Part shown: one piece after another, positions 1 to 8,267 of the stretch
Layout of the letters: every line of letters begins with the position of its first letter
Position numbering within the stretch: position 1 is the stretch's first letter
NCBI RefSeq assembly: GCF_947038635.1
Contig: NZ_CAMQXC010000013.1
Location: 1-34,549, forward strand
Origin: an uncultured Cetobacterium sp.
GTDB taxonomy: Bacteria; Fusobacteriota; Fusobacteriia; Fusobacteriales; Fusobacteriaceae
Direction: 5' to 3'
Length of the DNA: 34,549 nucleotides
Position numbers and translations under genes: made by a program
The notes under the pieces: generated by a model
The model's input: only the letters and a program-made list of their open reading frames with translations
The model's database searches: none
Told to the model about the DNA's origin: nothing

Positions 1-350
1 ACAGTTACTCCTACAGTGCTATTCAAAGCTTCTATAGTTTCTGCTAATGTTTTTTTTGTTACCTCTTCTAAAGAATCTTCTAGATTTATATCACTGTGTA
101 TTTTATTTTTTGATGAACTTTTTTTATTTTCTAAATCTCTTTCTAATTGTAACTTAAATGCTATATATCCTGAAAATCCTATTTTTTTTATAAATTTAAT
201 AATTGAAGATTGACTTACCCCTATCTTTTTAGCTAACTCTGTCGAAGTAATCTCTCCTATTATATTTTTATTTTTAACAACATATGAAGCAATTATCTTC
301 TCACTTTCAGACAAATTATTTTTCATACTTTTTATAATATTTTCAATCAT
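1..350 (-). CDS. RpiR/MurR-family transcriptional regulator, N-terminal part (runs off left edge)
   Basis: This gene is absent from the ORF track because it is open at the window edge. I read it from the reverse complement. It starts at an ATG (350) preceded by a textbook AGGAGG four bases upstream, and about 116 codons are visible. The N-terminus (MIENIIKSMKNNLSESEKII) and the following helix-turn-helix, with the segment TELAKKIGVSQSSIIKFIKKIGF at about residues 38-60, match the RpiR HTH_6 domain. Family members are about 280 aa and carry a C-terminal SIS sugar-phosphate-binding domain, which here would lie outside the window. The gene follows the citF terminator and has its own candidate promoter, so it is probably not part of the glutamate operon. 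Its targets cannot be told from this window. Confidence 0.85.
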   Translation of the reverse strand, partial: MIENIIKSMKNNLSESEKIIASYVVKNKNIIGEITSTELAKKIGVSQSSIIKFIKKIGFSGYIAFKLQLERDLENKKSSSKNKIHSDINLEDSLEEVTKKTLAETIEALNSTVGVT

Positions 351-370
351 AATTCCTCCTTTACAAACAT

Positions 371-399
371 ATATTACATCATACAAACTATAAAATCAA
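371..399 (-). promoter_or_regulatory. Candidate sigma70-type promoter for the RpiR-family gene
   Basis: On the minus strand, TTGATT (394-399) and TAATAT (371-376) are separated by exactly 17 bases. Transcription would start about 14 bases upstream of the ATG at 350. The region is very A/T rich, so chance matches are easy. The position between a terminator and a start codon supports the call. Confidence 0.45.
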
Positions 400-455
400 G
401 AATTTTTTATTTTATTTATTATATTTTATATAGAATATTTTATTCCTAGAATTAA

Positions 456-483
456 ATAAAAAAGTGGAGAAATACTTCTCCAC
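456..483 (-). terminator. Intrinsic terminator of the glm-mal-cit operon
   Basis: A perfect 8-bp stem GTGGAGAA/TTCTCCAC (464-471 with 476-483) has a 4-base loop. On the minus strand it is followed by TTTTTTATTT. It begins a few bases after the citF stop codon, the expected place for the end of the operon transcript. Confidence 0.88.
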
Positions 484-489
484 AAAATT

Positions 490-2028
490 TTATTTTACTT
501 TTTTTATTGTATCTACAACAGTACCATCTCTATACTCAACAACTGCAACTATTTCATCTTCAAACTCAATCTCATTCTCTTGTCCAGTCATATTTCTAGC
601 TATCTCTCTTAACTCCTCTATTGTTTTTATTGGAAGTTTAGAATCTTTAAATTTTTCTAATAAATCTTTTCTTAAAGGATTTATAGCAATTCCTCTTTCA
701 GTCACAAGAATATCAACTGTTTCACCTGGTGTAGTTAATGTTGTAACCTTATCTTTTACAACAGACATTCTAGAGTTAACAAGTTGCGATACTATTATAC
801 ATAATTTTGAACCTGCTGCAGTATCTGAGTGACCACCTGATCCTCCCATTATAACTCCATTAGATCCTGTTGTTACATTTACATTGAAGTTTGTATCAAT
901 CTCTGTTGCCCCTAAAATAACAACATCTAATTTATTTACAACTGCTCCTTTATTGTTTGCATTGGCATACATTGATGCTGACATCGTTATATGTGCTGGA
1001 TTTTCCTTAGCTGATTTTATAGCATCTAAATCAAAACATTGAACATCAAATAAAGCTTTGAATAACCCCTCTTTATACATATCAACAATATATCCTGTTA
1101 TTCCTCCAGATGCAAAACTTCCACAAATCTCTTTTTGTTTCATTATATTTTTTAGCTGTGCTGCAACAGCCAAAGAGATTCCTCCCGCACCAGTTTGGAA
1201 ACTCATACCATTTTTTAAATATCCAGATTCCTCAATAAATTTTGCTGTTAAATCTGCAACTTTTAATCCAATGGGATTTTTAGTTATTTGAGTTGTTCCT
1301 GATACAATTCCTTTTGGATCTCCTATTGCATCTACAACTAAAACATAGTCTACTAAAGTTTGATTTATTTCAATTGTTGTATTTGGATACTCAACTAAAT
1401 TATCTGTTATAGCTACAACTATGTTTGCTAACTCTGCATCTGTATGAGCATATCCTAATGCTCCACAAGCTGATTTCCCATCTACACCATTTATATTTCC
1501 ATATTCGTCACTTGTAGGAGCTGCCATGAATGCAATATCAATAGTTCTCTCTCCTGATTCAAATATTCTTGCTCTTCCACCATGTGTATGCATTATAGCC
1601 GGTCTTTCTAACTTTCCTTGAGATATAGCTTCAGCTACTGGCCCAGATATATATGCAGCATATATTTGAGTTACTACCTTTTCTTCTATCATTTTTACTA
1701 ACCCTTTATGACAAGGAAATATAGAACTTGCTGCTATTGTTATATCTTTATATCCTCTTTTTGCAATCTCTTCCATTACCATATTTAAAACAAAATCTCC
1801 ATTTCTTAAATGGTGATGAAATGATACTACCATTCCATCTTTCAATGGTAATTTATCCATTAATTTGTTTAAATCTGTATGTAATTTTGAATCTTGAGCA
1901 GATATAGTTTTAAATTTAAAATCCTTTTTTATTACTCCATCTTTATTTGAAAGATATCCTTTATATTGTTTTACTTCTCCATATCCTTCTATAAATTCAG
2001 GAATTTCTCTTCCTAAAATATTTTTCAT
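490..2028 (-). CDS. citF: Citrate/citramalate lyase alpha subunit (acyl-CoA:citrate/citramalate CoA-transferase type)
   Basis: This 512-aa protein matches CitF in length and character: N-terminal MKNILGREIPEFIEGYG, then a CoA-transferase-like body with the segments VSFHHHLRNGDF, HTHGGRARIF and MGGSGGHSDTAAG. In the known complex the alpha subunit exchanges the acetyl group on the acyl-carrier subunit for the substrate, forming citryl- or citramalyl-ACP. It is the last gene of the operon, 19 bases after citE, with GAGGTG upstream of its ATG. Its place behind glutamate mutase and methylaspartase argues for (S)-citramalate as substrate rather than citrate. That assignment is contextual, because alpha subunits of the two lyases are not separable by eye. 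Confidence 0.93.
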   Translation of the reverse strand: MKNILGREIPEFIEGYGEVKQYKGYLSNKDGVIKKDFKFKTISAQDSKLHTDLNKLMDKLPLKDGMVVSFHHHLRNGDFVLNMVMEEIAKRGYKDITIAASSIFPCHKGLVKMIEEKVVTQIYAAYISGPVAEAISQGKLERPAIMHTHGGRARIFESGERTIDIAFMAAPTSDEYGNINGVDGKSACGALGYAHTDAELANIVVAITDNLVEYPNTTIEINQTLVDYVLVVDAIGDPKGIVSGTTQITKNPIGLKVADLTAKFIEESGYLKNGMSFQTGAGGISLAVAAQLKNIMKQKEICGSFASGGITGYIVDMYKEGLFKALFDVQCFDLDAIKSAKENPAHITMSASMYANANNKGAVVNKLDVVILGATEIDTNFNVNVTTGSNGVIMGGSGGHSDTAAGSKLCIIVSQLVNSRMSVVKDKVTTLTTPGETVDILVTERGIAINPLRKDLLEKFKDSKLPIKTIEELREIARNMTGQENEIEFEDEIVAVVEYRDGTVVDTIKKVK

Positions 2029-2047
2029 TAGAACACCTCACCCTAAA

Positions 2048-2920
2048 TTAATCTAATAATCCAATCATTTCAGCAATTTCTAAAGTTTGGATAGCTCTAT
2101 TTATAATTGGAAGATCAACCATCTTTCCATCTAAAGAGAACACACCTAACCCTTCTTTTTCAGCTTCTTCTTTTGCTGTCATAACTCTTAAAGCATGATT
2201 TATCTCCTGCTTTGTTGGAGAATACACTTCATGAATTGTATCTATTTGTCTTGGATTTATAGCTAACTTCCCAGAGAATCCTAACATTTTAGCTTTTCTC
2301 GAATCTGCAGCTAATCCCTCATAATCATTTGTATCAGTAAAAGGTGTATCTATTGCATCTACTTTTAATGCTTTACAAGCATTTACTACCTTTGTTCTTG
2401 CATAAAACAACTCTTCTGAATCTTTAGTTCTTTTTACTGCTAAATCTGCAGCTAAATCTTCTCCACCTAATAAAACAGCTTGAATTCTATTAGAAGATTT
2501 TATTGTTTCATAAACTGTTTCTACTCCATAAGCTGTTTCTACTAACGCATGAACTTTTATAGTTCCTACTTCAAATCCTTCCTCTTTTTCGATTCTTTCT
2601 AACTCTTTTTCTAAAACTTCCATATCTTCTGGAGTAGCTTTTGGAAGTAGTATTGCATCTGGCTTTAATCTAGCCATCTTATCTATATCTGTCATTGCAA
2701 ATGGAGATGATAATGGATTTATTCTTATTACAACTTCTGTTTCTCCATAATTCATCGTTCTCATAGCTTCTGTTACTAATATTCTTGCTGCATCTTTTTC
2801 TGTCAAAGCAACTGCATCTTCTAAATCAAATATTACTGAATCTGCTCCAAATGTATCTGCTGTTTGTAGCATTCCTGGATTATTTCCAGGCATAAATAAC
2901 ATTGTTCTTCTTAATTTCAC
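2048..2920 (-). CDS. citE: Citrate/citramalate lyase beta subunit (citryl/citramalyl-ACP lyase)
   Basis: This 290-aa protein is of the HpcH/HpaI-citrate lyase beta type, a TIM-barrel enzyme that cleaves the acyl-ACP thioester intermediate. Family motifs are visible: LRRTMLFMPGNNPGM at the N-terminus, VIFDLEDAV with its acidic metal-binding pair, LGGEDLAADL with the metal-binding Glu/Asp, and KLAINPRQID near the C-terminus. The start is a GTG codon, with AGGTGAGGTG correctly spaced upstream. A downstream ATG (2902) would remove conserved residues. The gene lies 27 bases after citD and 19 before citF. In the methylaspartate pathway the expected products are acetyl-ACP and pyruvate. Confidence 0.94.
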   Translation of the reverse strand: MKLRRTMLFMPGNNPGMLQTADTFGADSVIFDLEDAVALTEKDAARILVTEAMRTMNYGETEVVIRINPLSSPFAMTDIDKMARLKPDAILLPKATPEDMEVLEKELERIEKEEGFEVGTIKVHALVETAYGVETVYETIKSSNRIQAVLLGGEDLAADLAVKRTKDSEELFYARTKVVNACKALKVDAIDTPFTDTNDYEGLAADSRKAKMLGFSGKLAINPRQIDTIHEVYSPTKQEINHALRVMTAKEEAEKEGLGVFSLDGKMVDLPIINRAIQTLEIAEMIGLLD

Positions 2921-2947
2921 ACTAACACCTCACCTTAAAAGGAATAT

Positions 2948-3208
2948 TTAACAACCTCTTTTAACAGCACCCTCAATTCTGGCTCTTATTGTATAATCTA
3001 AAGCTCCTTTATCTTGAGCTTTTACCAAAACTGAAGTAATTCCCATCTCTTTTAATTTCTCTTCAATAACCATCTTTATATGATTTCCAAACTGCTTTTC
3101 TACAACACTTTCTAATTCAATACTTATCCCATTTTCACTTGGAGTTAACATTATAAATATATCATTAGACTCTAATGTTCCACACTTAGCGGGTTTATTT
3201 ATTGTCAT
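2948..3208 (-). CDS. citD: Citrate/citramalate lyase acyl carrier subunit (gamma)
   Basis: This small acyl carrier protein of the lyase complex binds a phosphoribosyl-dephospho-CoA prosthetic group. The ORF track starts at a GTG (3217) that is part of the Shine-Dalgarno AGAGGTGAA. I therefore use the ATG at 3208, giving 86 aa. With this start the serine of the conserved GTLES segment becomes Ser14, the residue known to carry the cofactor in Klebsiella CitD, which supports the choice. The C-terminal ARIEGAVKRGC is also family-like. It is the first gene of the citDEF block and follows a hairpin after mal. The genes that charge this carrier (citC ligase, citX/citG) are not in the window. Confidence 0.93.
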   Translation of the reverse strand: MTINKPAKCGTLESNDIFIMLTPSENGISIELESVVEKQFGNHIKMVIEEKLKEMGITSVLVKAQDKGALDYTIRARIEGAVKRGC

Positions 3209-3243
3209 TCTATTCACCTCTTAGAATTTTCTATAAAATTAAA

Positions 3244-3272
3244 GGAAAAGGTAGGAGACCCCCACCTTTTCC
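3244..3272 (-). other. Intercistronic hairpin between mal and citD, terminator-like
   Basis: The 9-bp arms GGAAAAGGT and ACCTTTTCC flank an 11-base loop that can pair further (GG with CC). On the minus strand the hairpin is followed by TTTAATTTTA, a moderate U-tract. It could be a leaky terminator or a 3'-end stabiliser that sets mal expression above citDEF. Confidence 0.6.
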
Positions 3273-3288
3273 CAGAATTAAAAGTCTA

Positions 3289-4530
3289 TTACTTTCTTCT
3301 GTTTACTAAAGCTTCTACTCTGCTCATTTCATTAAATACAATCATGTATCCTTCGTCAACACCCATTCCTGGTTTTGCTAAAACTTGAAGAGCTCCACAT
3401 GCCATAGCTATGTTAGTAGTAACTTCAGCCGATCTGTTAGTCTCGTTACAAGTTCCTCCACAGTAAGAACCAATTCCTACTTTGTTACAGTAAAGAATTG
3501 CATCTGCTATGTTATTTACTCCTCCTAAATCTGGAGTTTTTATTTGAACTACGTGTCCAGCTTTAGCATCAGCAAAAGCTGCGATATCCTCATAAGTGTT
3601 ACACCACTCATCAGCAACTAACTCGATTCCCATATTTCTTCTATCTACTTCAGCTGTTAATGCTGCTAAAGCTTCAATTTGCTTATCTCTATCCTCTACG
3701 TCCATAGGACCTTCAATTCTTAATTTAAATGGTTTTGCTGCATCTACTAACGTTTGTAAATAGTCTGCCATTTTTGTTGTATCTCCATCAAATGCTGCTC
3801 CAATTGTTCCATATACATCTATGTGTAAAATAGGAGTGTAGTCTTCTGAATCTCTTAAGTGGATTATTCTATCTCTTAACCATCCAACATACTCAAGTAA
3901 TAACTCTCCATTTTTACCTAATTTTGTTTCTACATGATTTATTAAAGCATGTGGTAAAACATCAGCAGATTTTATAATCATTTTGTCTGCATTCTCGTAT
4001 CTGTTATCTCCTGATTGAGTGAATATAGGTCTTTTTGAAATTTCTAAACCTGTATTATAGTCTTTTTGAATAACTTCAGCCATAGTTACTTTTCTAGCTT
4101 TTGCTACAGCATCTAATAAAGCTTGAGTAATTCCATATCTTATAGCAGTATGTAATCTTTTTCCATCTAATAACATTCCATCAAACTCTTCAGCTAATGA
4201 TTTGAAGTTCTCTAACTCTTTTCCAATTAACTTTGGAGCGATTTCTTTTTCAATTACTGGAATAAAATCTTTAGCAAGGAATAATGGGTCTCTTCCTCCC
4301 GCACCAGAATATTGTACTGCTGCACAATCTCCAAATGCTACTTGACCATCTTCTAATATTAATTGTACAGAGATTGCTTCTCCAGCTTGTCTAATTGAAG
4401 TAAATCCTTCTGTTACTGGCTCTCCTACATAAGCAAATCCATCATGTCCTGCTCCTTTTTTTATAGCTCTTTGGTCATCAAAGTAAAAACCTGTTTTTCC
4501 TGCTGAACATACTACATCAACTATTCTCAT
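3289..4530 (-). CDS. mal: Methylaspartate ammonia-lyase
   Basis: This enzyme of the enolase superfamily deaminates (2S,3S)-3-methylaspartate to mesaconate. It has 413 residues, the same as the Clostridium tetanomorphum enzyme as I recall it. The known catalytic residues fall at identical numbers: His194 (VLPHALI), Asp238 (LHIDVYG), Glu273 (RIEGPMD), Asp307 (LVADEW) and the catalytic base Lys331 (VQIKTPD). An AGGAGG sits upstream of the ATG. The gene follows glmE, whose product supplies its substrate. mal and glmE look somewhat richer in C-ending codons than citDEF, as expected for strongly expressed genes; this is an impression, not a calculation. The hairpins on both sides of the gene are listed separately. 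Confidence 0.97.
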   Translation of the reverse strand: MRIVDVVCSAGKTGFYFDDQRAIKKGAGHDGFAYVGEPVTEGFTSIRQAGEAISVQLILEDGQVAFGDCAAVQYSGAGGRDPLFLAKDFIPVIEKEIAPKLIGKELENFKSLAEEFDGMLLDGKRLHTAIRYGITQALLDAVAKARKVTMAEVIQKDYNTGLEISKRPIFTQSGDNRYENADKMIIKSADVLPHALINHVETKLGKNGELLLEYVGWLRDRIIHLRDSEDYTPILHIDVYGTIGAAFDGDTTKMADYLQTLVDAAKPFKLRIEGPMDVEDRDKQIEALAALTAEVDRRNMGIELVADEWCNTYEDIAAFADAKAGHVVQIKTPDLGGVNNIADAILYCNKVGIGSYCGGTCNETNRSAEVTTNIAMACGALQVLAKPGMGVDEGYMIVFNEMSRVEALVNRRK

Positions 4531-4553
4531 TTTAATTCCTCCTGATTTTTACG

Positions 4554-4571
4554 AGGGAGATCTCTCTCCCT
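4554..4571 (-). other. Small hairpin between glmE and mal
   Basis: AGGGAGA (4554-4560) and TCTCCCT (4565-4571) form a perfect 7-bp stem with a 4-base loop, just upstream of the mal Shine-Dalgarno. No U-tract follows on the minus strand (CGTAAAAATC), so it is not a terminator. It may protect the 5' end of a processed mal message. Its function is unproven. Confidence 0.5.
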
Positions 4572-4621
4572 AACTTTTATAATAAATCAAATTTTAAATA
4601 ATATTTTTATTCTTATAGAAA

Positions 4622-6079
4622 TTATTTTGTTGCTGGTCTTCCAATTAATGTTCCTTTTCCTACAGCAAATATATCATCTACTGTCATTTGGAAACTTATT
4701 TCTCTTCCTTCAAAATCTGCTCTTTCTTGTAATTTAGCAGTATGGAAAGCTTTTATATCCTCTGATAAAGGTAAGTTTCCTGCATTTAAATATCTGATCA
4801 TTCCATTATTATCTCTTGCTGGTAACATTTTTCCTGCATTGTACTTTGATGGTGCAAATGGAATATCTAAAACTCCTTGCTCAAATGCTTTAACAGTTCC
4901 TACTGCTAAATCTCCTTTTCCTAATTCAAGTACTTTATCGATAATTTGCTTAACTTCTCTTTTTATCATATCTTTTTCAAATTGAACTTCTTCAGAGTTT
5001 GGCAAGTTTTGTCCTCTTAATAAGTTTAATACCATTTTTGTTGCTCTGATTCCCATTGCGTTAGCTTCTTTTGTTGGTACTCCAATAGCCTCGTGAGGTG
5101 TTTTTACGATAACTTTTGTTGCTCCTGCTAATGCTGCTGCTGATGCTCCATTTGAAATAACTCCAAAGGCTTTAGCTTCATCTTCAGGGAATCCTCCCAT
5201 CCATTGGTGGAATACAGAAGTTAATTGCATATTTTCATAACCGAACTCTTTACAGTACTCCTCAGCTTGCTCCATCATAGATCTTACTGCAGCAACGTCT
5301 TGTACTAAGTTTCCACATTGTCCATATCCTAAAGTGATATTTTTAACTCCTTGCTCAGCAGCTAGTAAACACTCAATGATTTGAACAGCATTTGAAATTG
5401 ATGGTGGAACTAATGTTCCTGTTAGTGGTCCAAATGGTTCTCTATTGATAGAAACTCCTTGCTCTTCGTACCATCCAACTAATCTATCACAATATTGCCA
5501 ATCTCTTATTGTTTGCTCTAAACTTACTGATTTTGCGTAAGGAATGTTATAAGATATTCCTCCACCCTCGTTTGATGTATATCCAGCAGCTAGCATTATC
5601 TCTGATAATAATCTAGCATCTGGAGTTCCATGTCTTAATTGTAAAGGTAAGTTTACTGCTTCTACAACTTCTCTACAACCTTTAACTCCATGGTTTACAC
5701 CTGGGAATCCATTTAATAATGATCTTCCTGCTTTTTTAGACTCTTCAATTCCTTTTTCACAGTTCTCATATTTATTTTGTCTTGTGTAAGAATCTATTGT
5801 AGATGGTAATAAATCAGCTCCACCCTCTTTATCTAAGAAATTTAATAACTCAATATGTTGCTCAATTAAAGCAACTCCCGCTCTTGGTTGAGCTAAAGTT
5901 ATATTTTTTACTTTTGCATCTATTAATTTTTTAGCGAAGTTTTTGTGCTCAGGTAAAGCTTTGTGATAAGCTACAGCTTCCTCTAAATTTACATCCGCCC
6001 CTGTTGGCCACTGCTTTAAAACCTCTTCTCTTATTTTAAAGAACTCTTCATCGGTCCATTTTTTAAATTTTAAATTCAT
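4622..6079 (-). CDS. glmE: Glutamate mutase, large (epsilon) subunit
   Basis: This 485-aa catalytic subunit of the adenosylcobalamin-dependent methylaspartate mutase (GlmE/MutE) rearranges (S)-glutamate to (2S,3S)-3-methylaspartate with the small subunit GlmS. The segments [60 protein letters not shown] and [12 protein letters not shown] are characteristic, and the length is close to the clostridial enzyme (about 483). The ATG has GAGGAGGAAT upstream. It lies 22 bases after glmL in a continuous operon. All conserved blocks I recognise are present and there is no frame break. Confidence 0.97.
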   Translation of the reverse strand: MNLKFKKWTDEEFFKIREEVLKQWPTGADVNLEEAVAYHKALPEHKNFAKKLIDAKVKNITLAQPRAGVALIEQHIELLNFLDKEGGADLLPSTIDSYTRQNKYENCEKGIEESKKAGRSLLNGFPGVNHGVKGCREVVEAVNLPLQLRHGTPDARLLSEIMLAAGYTSNEGGGISYNIPYAKSVSLEQTIRDWQYCDRLVGWYEEQGVSINREPFGPLTGTLVPPSISNAVQIIECLLAAEQGVKNITLGYGQCGNLVQDVAAVRSMMEQAEEYCKEFGYENMQLTSVFHQWMGGFPEDEAKAFGVISNGASAAALAGATKVIVKTPHEAIGVPTKEANAMGIRATKMVLNLLRGQNLPNSEEVQFEKDMIKREVKQIIDKVLELGKGDLAVGTVKAFEQGVLDIPFAPSKYNAGKMLPARDNNGMIRYLNAGNLPLSEDIKAFHTAKLQERADFEGREISFQMTVDDIFAVGKGTLIGRPATK

Positions 6080-6101
6080 TGATCAGATTCCTCCTCAAAA
6101 C

Positions 6102-7508
6102 TTATACTTCAATCAGATATTTTTTCATTATTTTTATCGCTAAATCCGGCTCTTTTTGAGCTAATAATCCCATAGATGATAGAATATATGTCTTATCTAC
6201 CATAAATTTTGGGTTTTCTGGTTTTAAATATATCGGTTCTGCTGGATTAAATTTTCCAGCCTCTAAAATCCCTCTTGGATTCTCACTATGAACGATAACT
6301 CCCCCAGTTCCTATTATATAAGGTGCATTTAAAAGATCTTTACCACTTTGATTAAACATTGTTCCCATAGGTGTATATATACACTCTAAAACTCCACAAT
6401 GTCTAGTCATTGATAGCTCTGTTGCAACTTTAGCCATTGCTTCATCAAACAAAATTTCTTCTTTTGATTGAGGAACCATTTTTATATGATCATGTCTATA
6501 GCTACAGTGACCTTTTACATCCCATTTTTTATCTACATCATTTAAATAATTTCTTATTTTTCTAGTTCCAGCTGCTTCCAATAAAGAGATTGCCGAATAT
6601 CTCATCCCTAAATCTCCCTCAACAGTTCTTTTAGCAACAGGATCTTCTAATCCTTTTAAGAGAACACCAGGTTTTGATGGATCACCTTTTCCTATAGAAT
6701 GAATATCTGTAGTCGCTCCACCAATATCAACTATAATTAAATCTCCAATTCCATCTTCTTCGTCTGTTCCTTCTGATAGTACTTCTGCTGCTTTTAATAC
6801 TGCTGCTGGAGTAGGCATTAATATTCCACTAATAAAACTTTCAGCCTTCTTCATTCCTTTTGCTTCTATTATCTTATTCATGAATACTTTTCTTATTTCT
6901 TCACGAGCTGGCTCAACATTAAGCTTATTTATTTTTGGCATAACATTGTCAGCCATATAATAATCTAATCCTGCTTCAGAAAAAATTCTTTCTATTTCGT
7001 CTGATGCTGCTTTATTTCCTGCTACAATAATTGGCTTTCTTATATCATGCTCAACTATTAATCTAGCATTATGTATTATACACTCTTTGTTTCCACCGTC
7101 AGTTCCACCAGCTAAAAGAATTATATCTATTGGAGAGTTTTTAATCTCTTCCATCTCACGAGAGTTTAATTCATATGAGTATGTTTTCATAACTCTTGCC
7201 CCTGCTCCTAAAGCTGCTTTTTTCGCTGCTTCAGCTGTCAGTTCTGGAACTAATCCGATTGCAACCATTTTCAATCCACCAGCTGCTGATGAACATGCTA
7301 TTTTGTCCACAAATTCAACTTGTGATATCGGAATTTCTTTCTCAATCTCTTTTACAAGTTTCTCATAAGCTTTATCAAAACCAATCATTATATCATCTTC
7401 TACAGTTGTTATATCTTTAGCAGTTGCTAGAATTCTTTCTCCTACTAAATCTATCGCTGTTAACTTTGTATATGTACTACCAAAGTCAATAGTTAGATAA
7501 CATTTCAT
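6102..7508 (-). CDS. glmL: Glutamate mutase accessory protein MutL/GlmL (ASKHA-fold ATPase)
   Basis: MutL-family protein of about 468 aa encoded between the two mutase subunits in known glutamate mutase operons. It is thought to act as a chaperone or reactivating ATPase for the B12 enzyme. The phosphate-binding signature TIDFGSTYTKLTAIDL is at the N-terminus, ILLAGGTDGG at about residues 130-140, and the second phosphate loop IIVDIGGATTDIHS near the middle, as in actin-like ATPases. The ORF track starts at 7517. I prefer the second ATG (7508), because known homologues begin only a few residues before the IDFGSTYTK motif and the spacing from the purine-rich GAGATGA is better. The start choice is uncertain by three codons. 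Confidence 0.93.
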   Translation of the reverse strand: MKCYLTIDFGSTYTKLTAIDLVGERILATAKDITTVEDDIMIGFDKAYEKLVKEIEKEIPISQVEFVDKIACSSAAGGLKMVAIGLVPELTAEAAKKAALGAGARVMKTYSYELNSREMEEIKNSPIDIILLAGGTDGGNKECIIHNARLIVEHDIRKPIIVAGNKAASDEIERIFSEAGLDYYMADNVMPKINKLNVEPAREEIRKVFMNKIIEAKGMKKAESFISGILMPTPAAVLKAAEVLSEGTDEEDGIGDLIIVDIGGATTDIHSIGKGDPSKPGVLLKGLEDPVAKRTVEGDLGMRYSAISLLEAAGTRKIRNYLNDVDKKWDVKGHCSYRHDHIKMVPQSKEEILFDEAMAKVATELSMTRHCGVLECIYTPMGTMFNQSGKDLLNAPYIIGTGGVIVHSENPRGILEAGKFNPAEPIYLKPENPKFMVDKTYILSSMGLLAQKEPDLAIKIMKKYLIEV

Positions 7509-7549
7509 AGAAATCATCTCTTTTCTTTAAGTTTATTAGATTTGGATAA

Positions 7550-7963
7550 TTAAATTCCTAAATCTGATTTTAAATCTTCTGTTGTTAATTCAATTGGAGT
7601 TCCTGGTCTATAAACTCTATTGAATCCCATAGCTTTAAATCTAGATTCTACATCTGACCAATCTTGTTTTCCAACAACAATGTTTCCTCCAACATAAAGT
7701 AAGATATCTTTTAATCCAGCTTCTTCACACTTTTCTCTCATCCCTTGACAGTCTAATTCACCATGTCCATATAAAGATGATACGATTATTGCATCAGCCT
7801 TTGTTTCTACTGCAGCATTAATGAAATCAATTTGTGGAGATAAAACTCCTATATTGATTACTTCAAATCCATTGCTCTCTAATACGTGGTGTATAATTTT
7901 ATTTCCTACTGCATGACAGTCAGAACCAATTACACCAATTACTACTTTCTTTCCATTTTTCAT
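7550..7963 (-). CDS. glmS: Glutamate mutase, small (sigma) B12-binding subunit
   Basis: This 137-aa cobalamin-binding subunit carries the base-off/His-on signature DxHxxG as SDCHAVG near the N-terminus. The segments [11 protein letters not shown] and [14 protein letters not shown] continue the B12-binding Rossmann fold. It is nearly the same length and order of motifs as clostridial GlmS/MutS. The ORF track extends to a GTG at 7975, but that GTG is the end of the Shine-Dalgarno GAGGTG. The ATG at 7963 lies 9 bases downstream of it and gives the family N-terminus [15 protein letters not shown]. It is the first gene of the operon, behind a good promoter. Confidence 0.97.
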   Translation of the reverse strand: MKNGKKVVIGVIGSDCHAVGNKIIHHVLESNGFEVINIGVLSPQIDFINAAVETKADAIIVSSLYGHGELDCQGMREKCEEAGLKDILLYVGGNIVVGKQDWSDVESRFKAMGFNRVYRPGTPIELTTEDLKSDLGI

Positions 7964-8053
7964 TGAAAATAACACCTCACTATTTTTTTTCCTATAAAAA
8001 ACAAACTTTTATAATATATTTTATACACTACGTTTTAAAAAAACACAATAGAA

Positions 8054-8082
8054 ATAATAAATTTATATCATTGATTTTTCAA
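8054..8082 (-). promoter_or_regulatory. Promoter of the glmS-glmL-glmE-mal-citDEF operon
   Basis: On the minus strand TTGAAA (8077-8082) and TATTAT (8054-8059) are 17 bases apart, giving a leader of roughly 80 bases before the glmS ATG. A second candidate lies closer to the gene: TTGTGT, a 17-base gap, then TATAAA, around 8016-8046. Either or both may be used. Confidence 0.6.
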
Positions 8083-8180
8083 CTATTTATAAAATATATT
8101 ATAACTATTCGCTTCTTATCTATGTATTTTATTTTTTTCCTACATTAATATATCTATCTATATCGAATCGTATGATTTCA

Positions 8181-8209
8181 TTGATTTTTTTTTATATTTA
8201 TGCTATACT
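8181..8209 (+). promoter_or_regulatory. Promoter of the rimP-nusA-infB operon
   Basis: TTGATT (8181-8186) and TATACT (8204-8209) are separated by 17 bases, and TGC directly before the -10 makes an extended -10 element. Transcription would start near 8216, leaving a leader of about 80 bases that contains the hairpin at 8239-8261. Confidence 0.7.
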
Positions 8210-8238
8210 CTAAATGGATAATTTATACTAGAGCTGAC

Positions 8239-8267
8239 AAGAGTGGGGAAATCCCACTCTTTCTTTA
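8239..8267 (+). terminator. Terminator-like hairpin in the rimP leader (possible attenuator)
   Basis: A perfect 9-bp stem AAGAGTGGG/CCCACTCTT (8239-8247 with 8253-8261) has a GAAAT loop and is followed by TCTTTATAG then TTTTTATTT. It is G/C-rich for this genome and lies between the rimP promoter and start codon, so every transcript of the operon must pass it. The U-tract is imperfect, which fits partial termination. On the minus strand no U-tract follows, so it is unlikely to serve glmS. Confidence 0.6.

Noticed and set aside
16-213. 65-aa plus-strand ORF at the left edge
   Set aside because: It is antisense to the RpiR-family gene, whose HTH and ribosome site are convincing.
464-832. Track ORF on the plus strand opposite citF (122 aa)
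   Set aside because: It is a shadow of citF with low-complexity Ser/Thr/Phe-rich translation and no ribosome site; citF is a clear family member on the other strand.
7087-7420. Two overlapping plus-strand ORFs opposite glmL
   Set aside because: Both lie fully within glmL, have no ribosome sites, and read as antisense translations of its conserved motifs.
7964-8060. Cobalamin riboswitch before the B12-dependent mutase operon
   Set aside because: The leader is under about 100 bases, lacks a B12-box-like segment, and shows no multi-stem fold. B12 riboswitches usually control B12 synthesis or transport rather than this mutase.
7963-8148. 61-aa plus-strand ORF in the glmS-rimP intergenic region
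   Set aside because: It is a Phe/Ile/Lys/Tyr-rich translation of A/T-rich DNA with no ribosome site, and it overlaps the glmS promoter.
8068-8189. 12-base direct repeat TCATTGATTTTT at 8068 and 8178 as a shared operator
   Set aside because: It is short, A/T-rich and easily produced by chance here; one copy overlaps a -35 element and no third copy or symmetry supports a regulator site.
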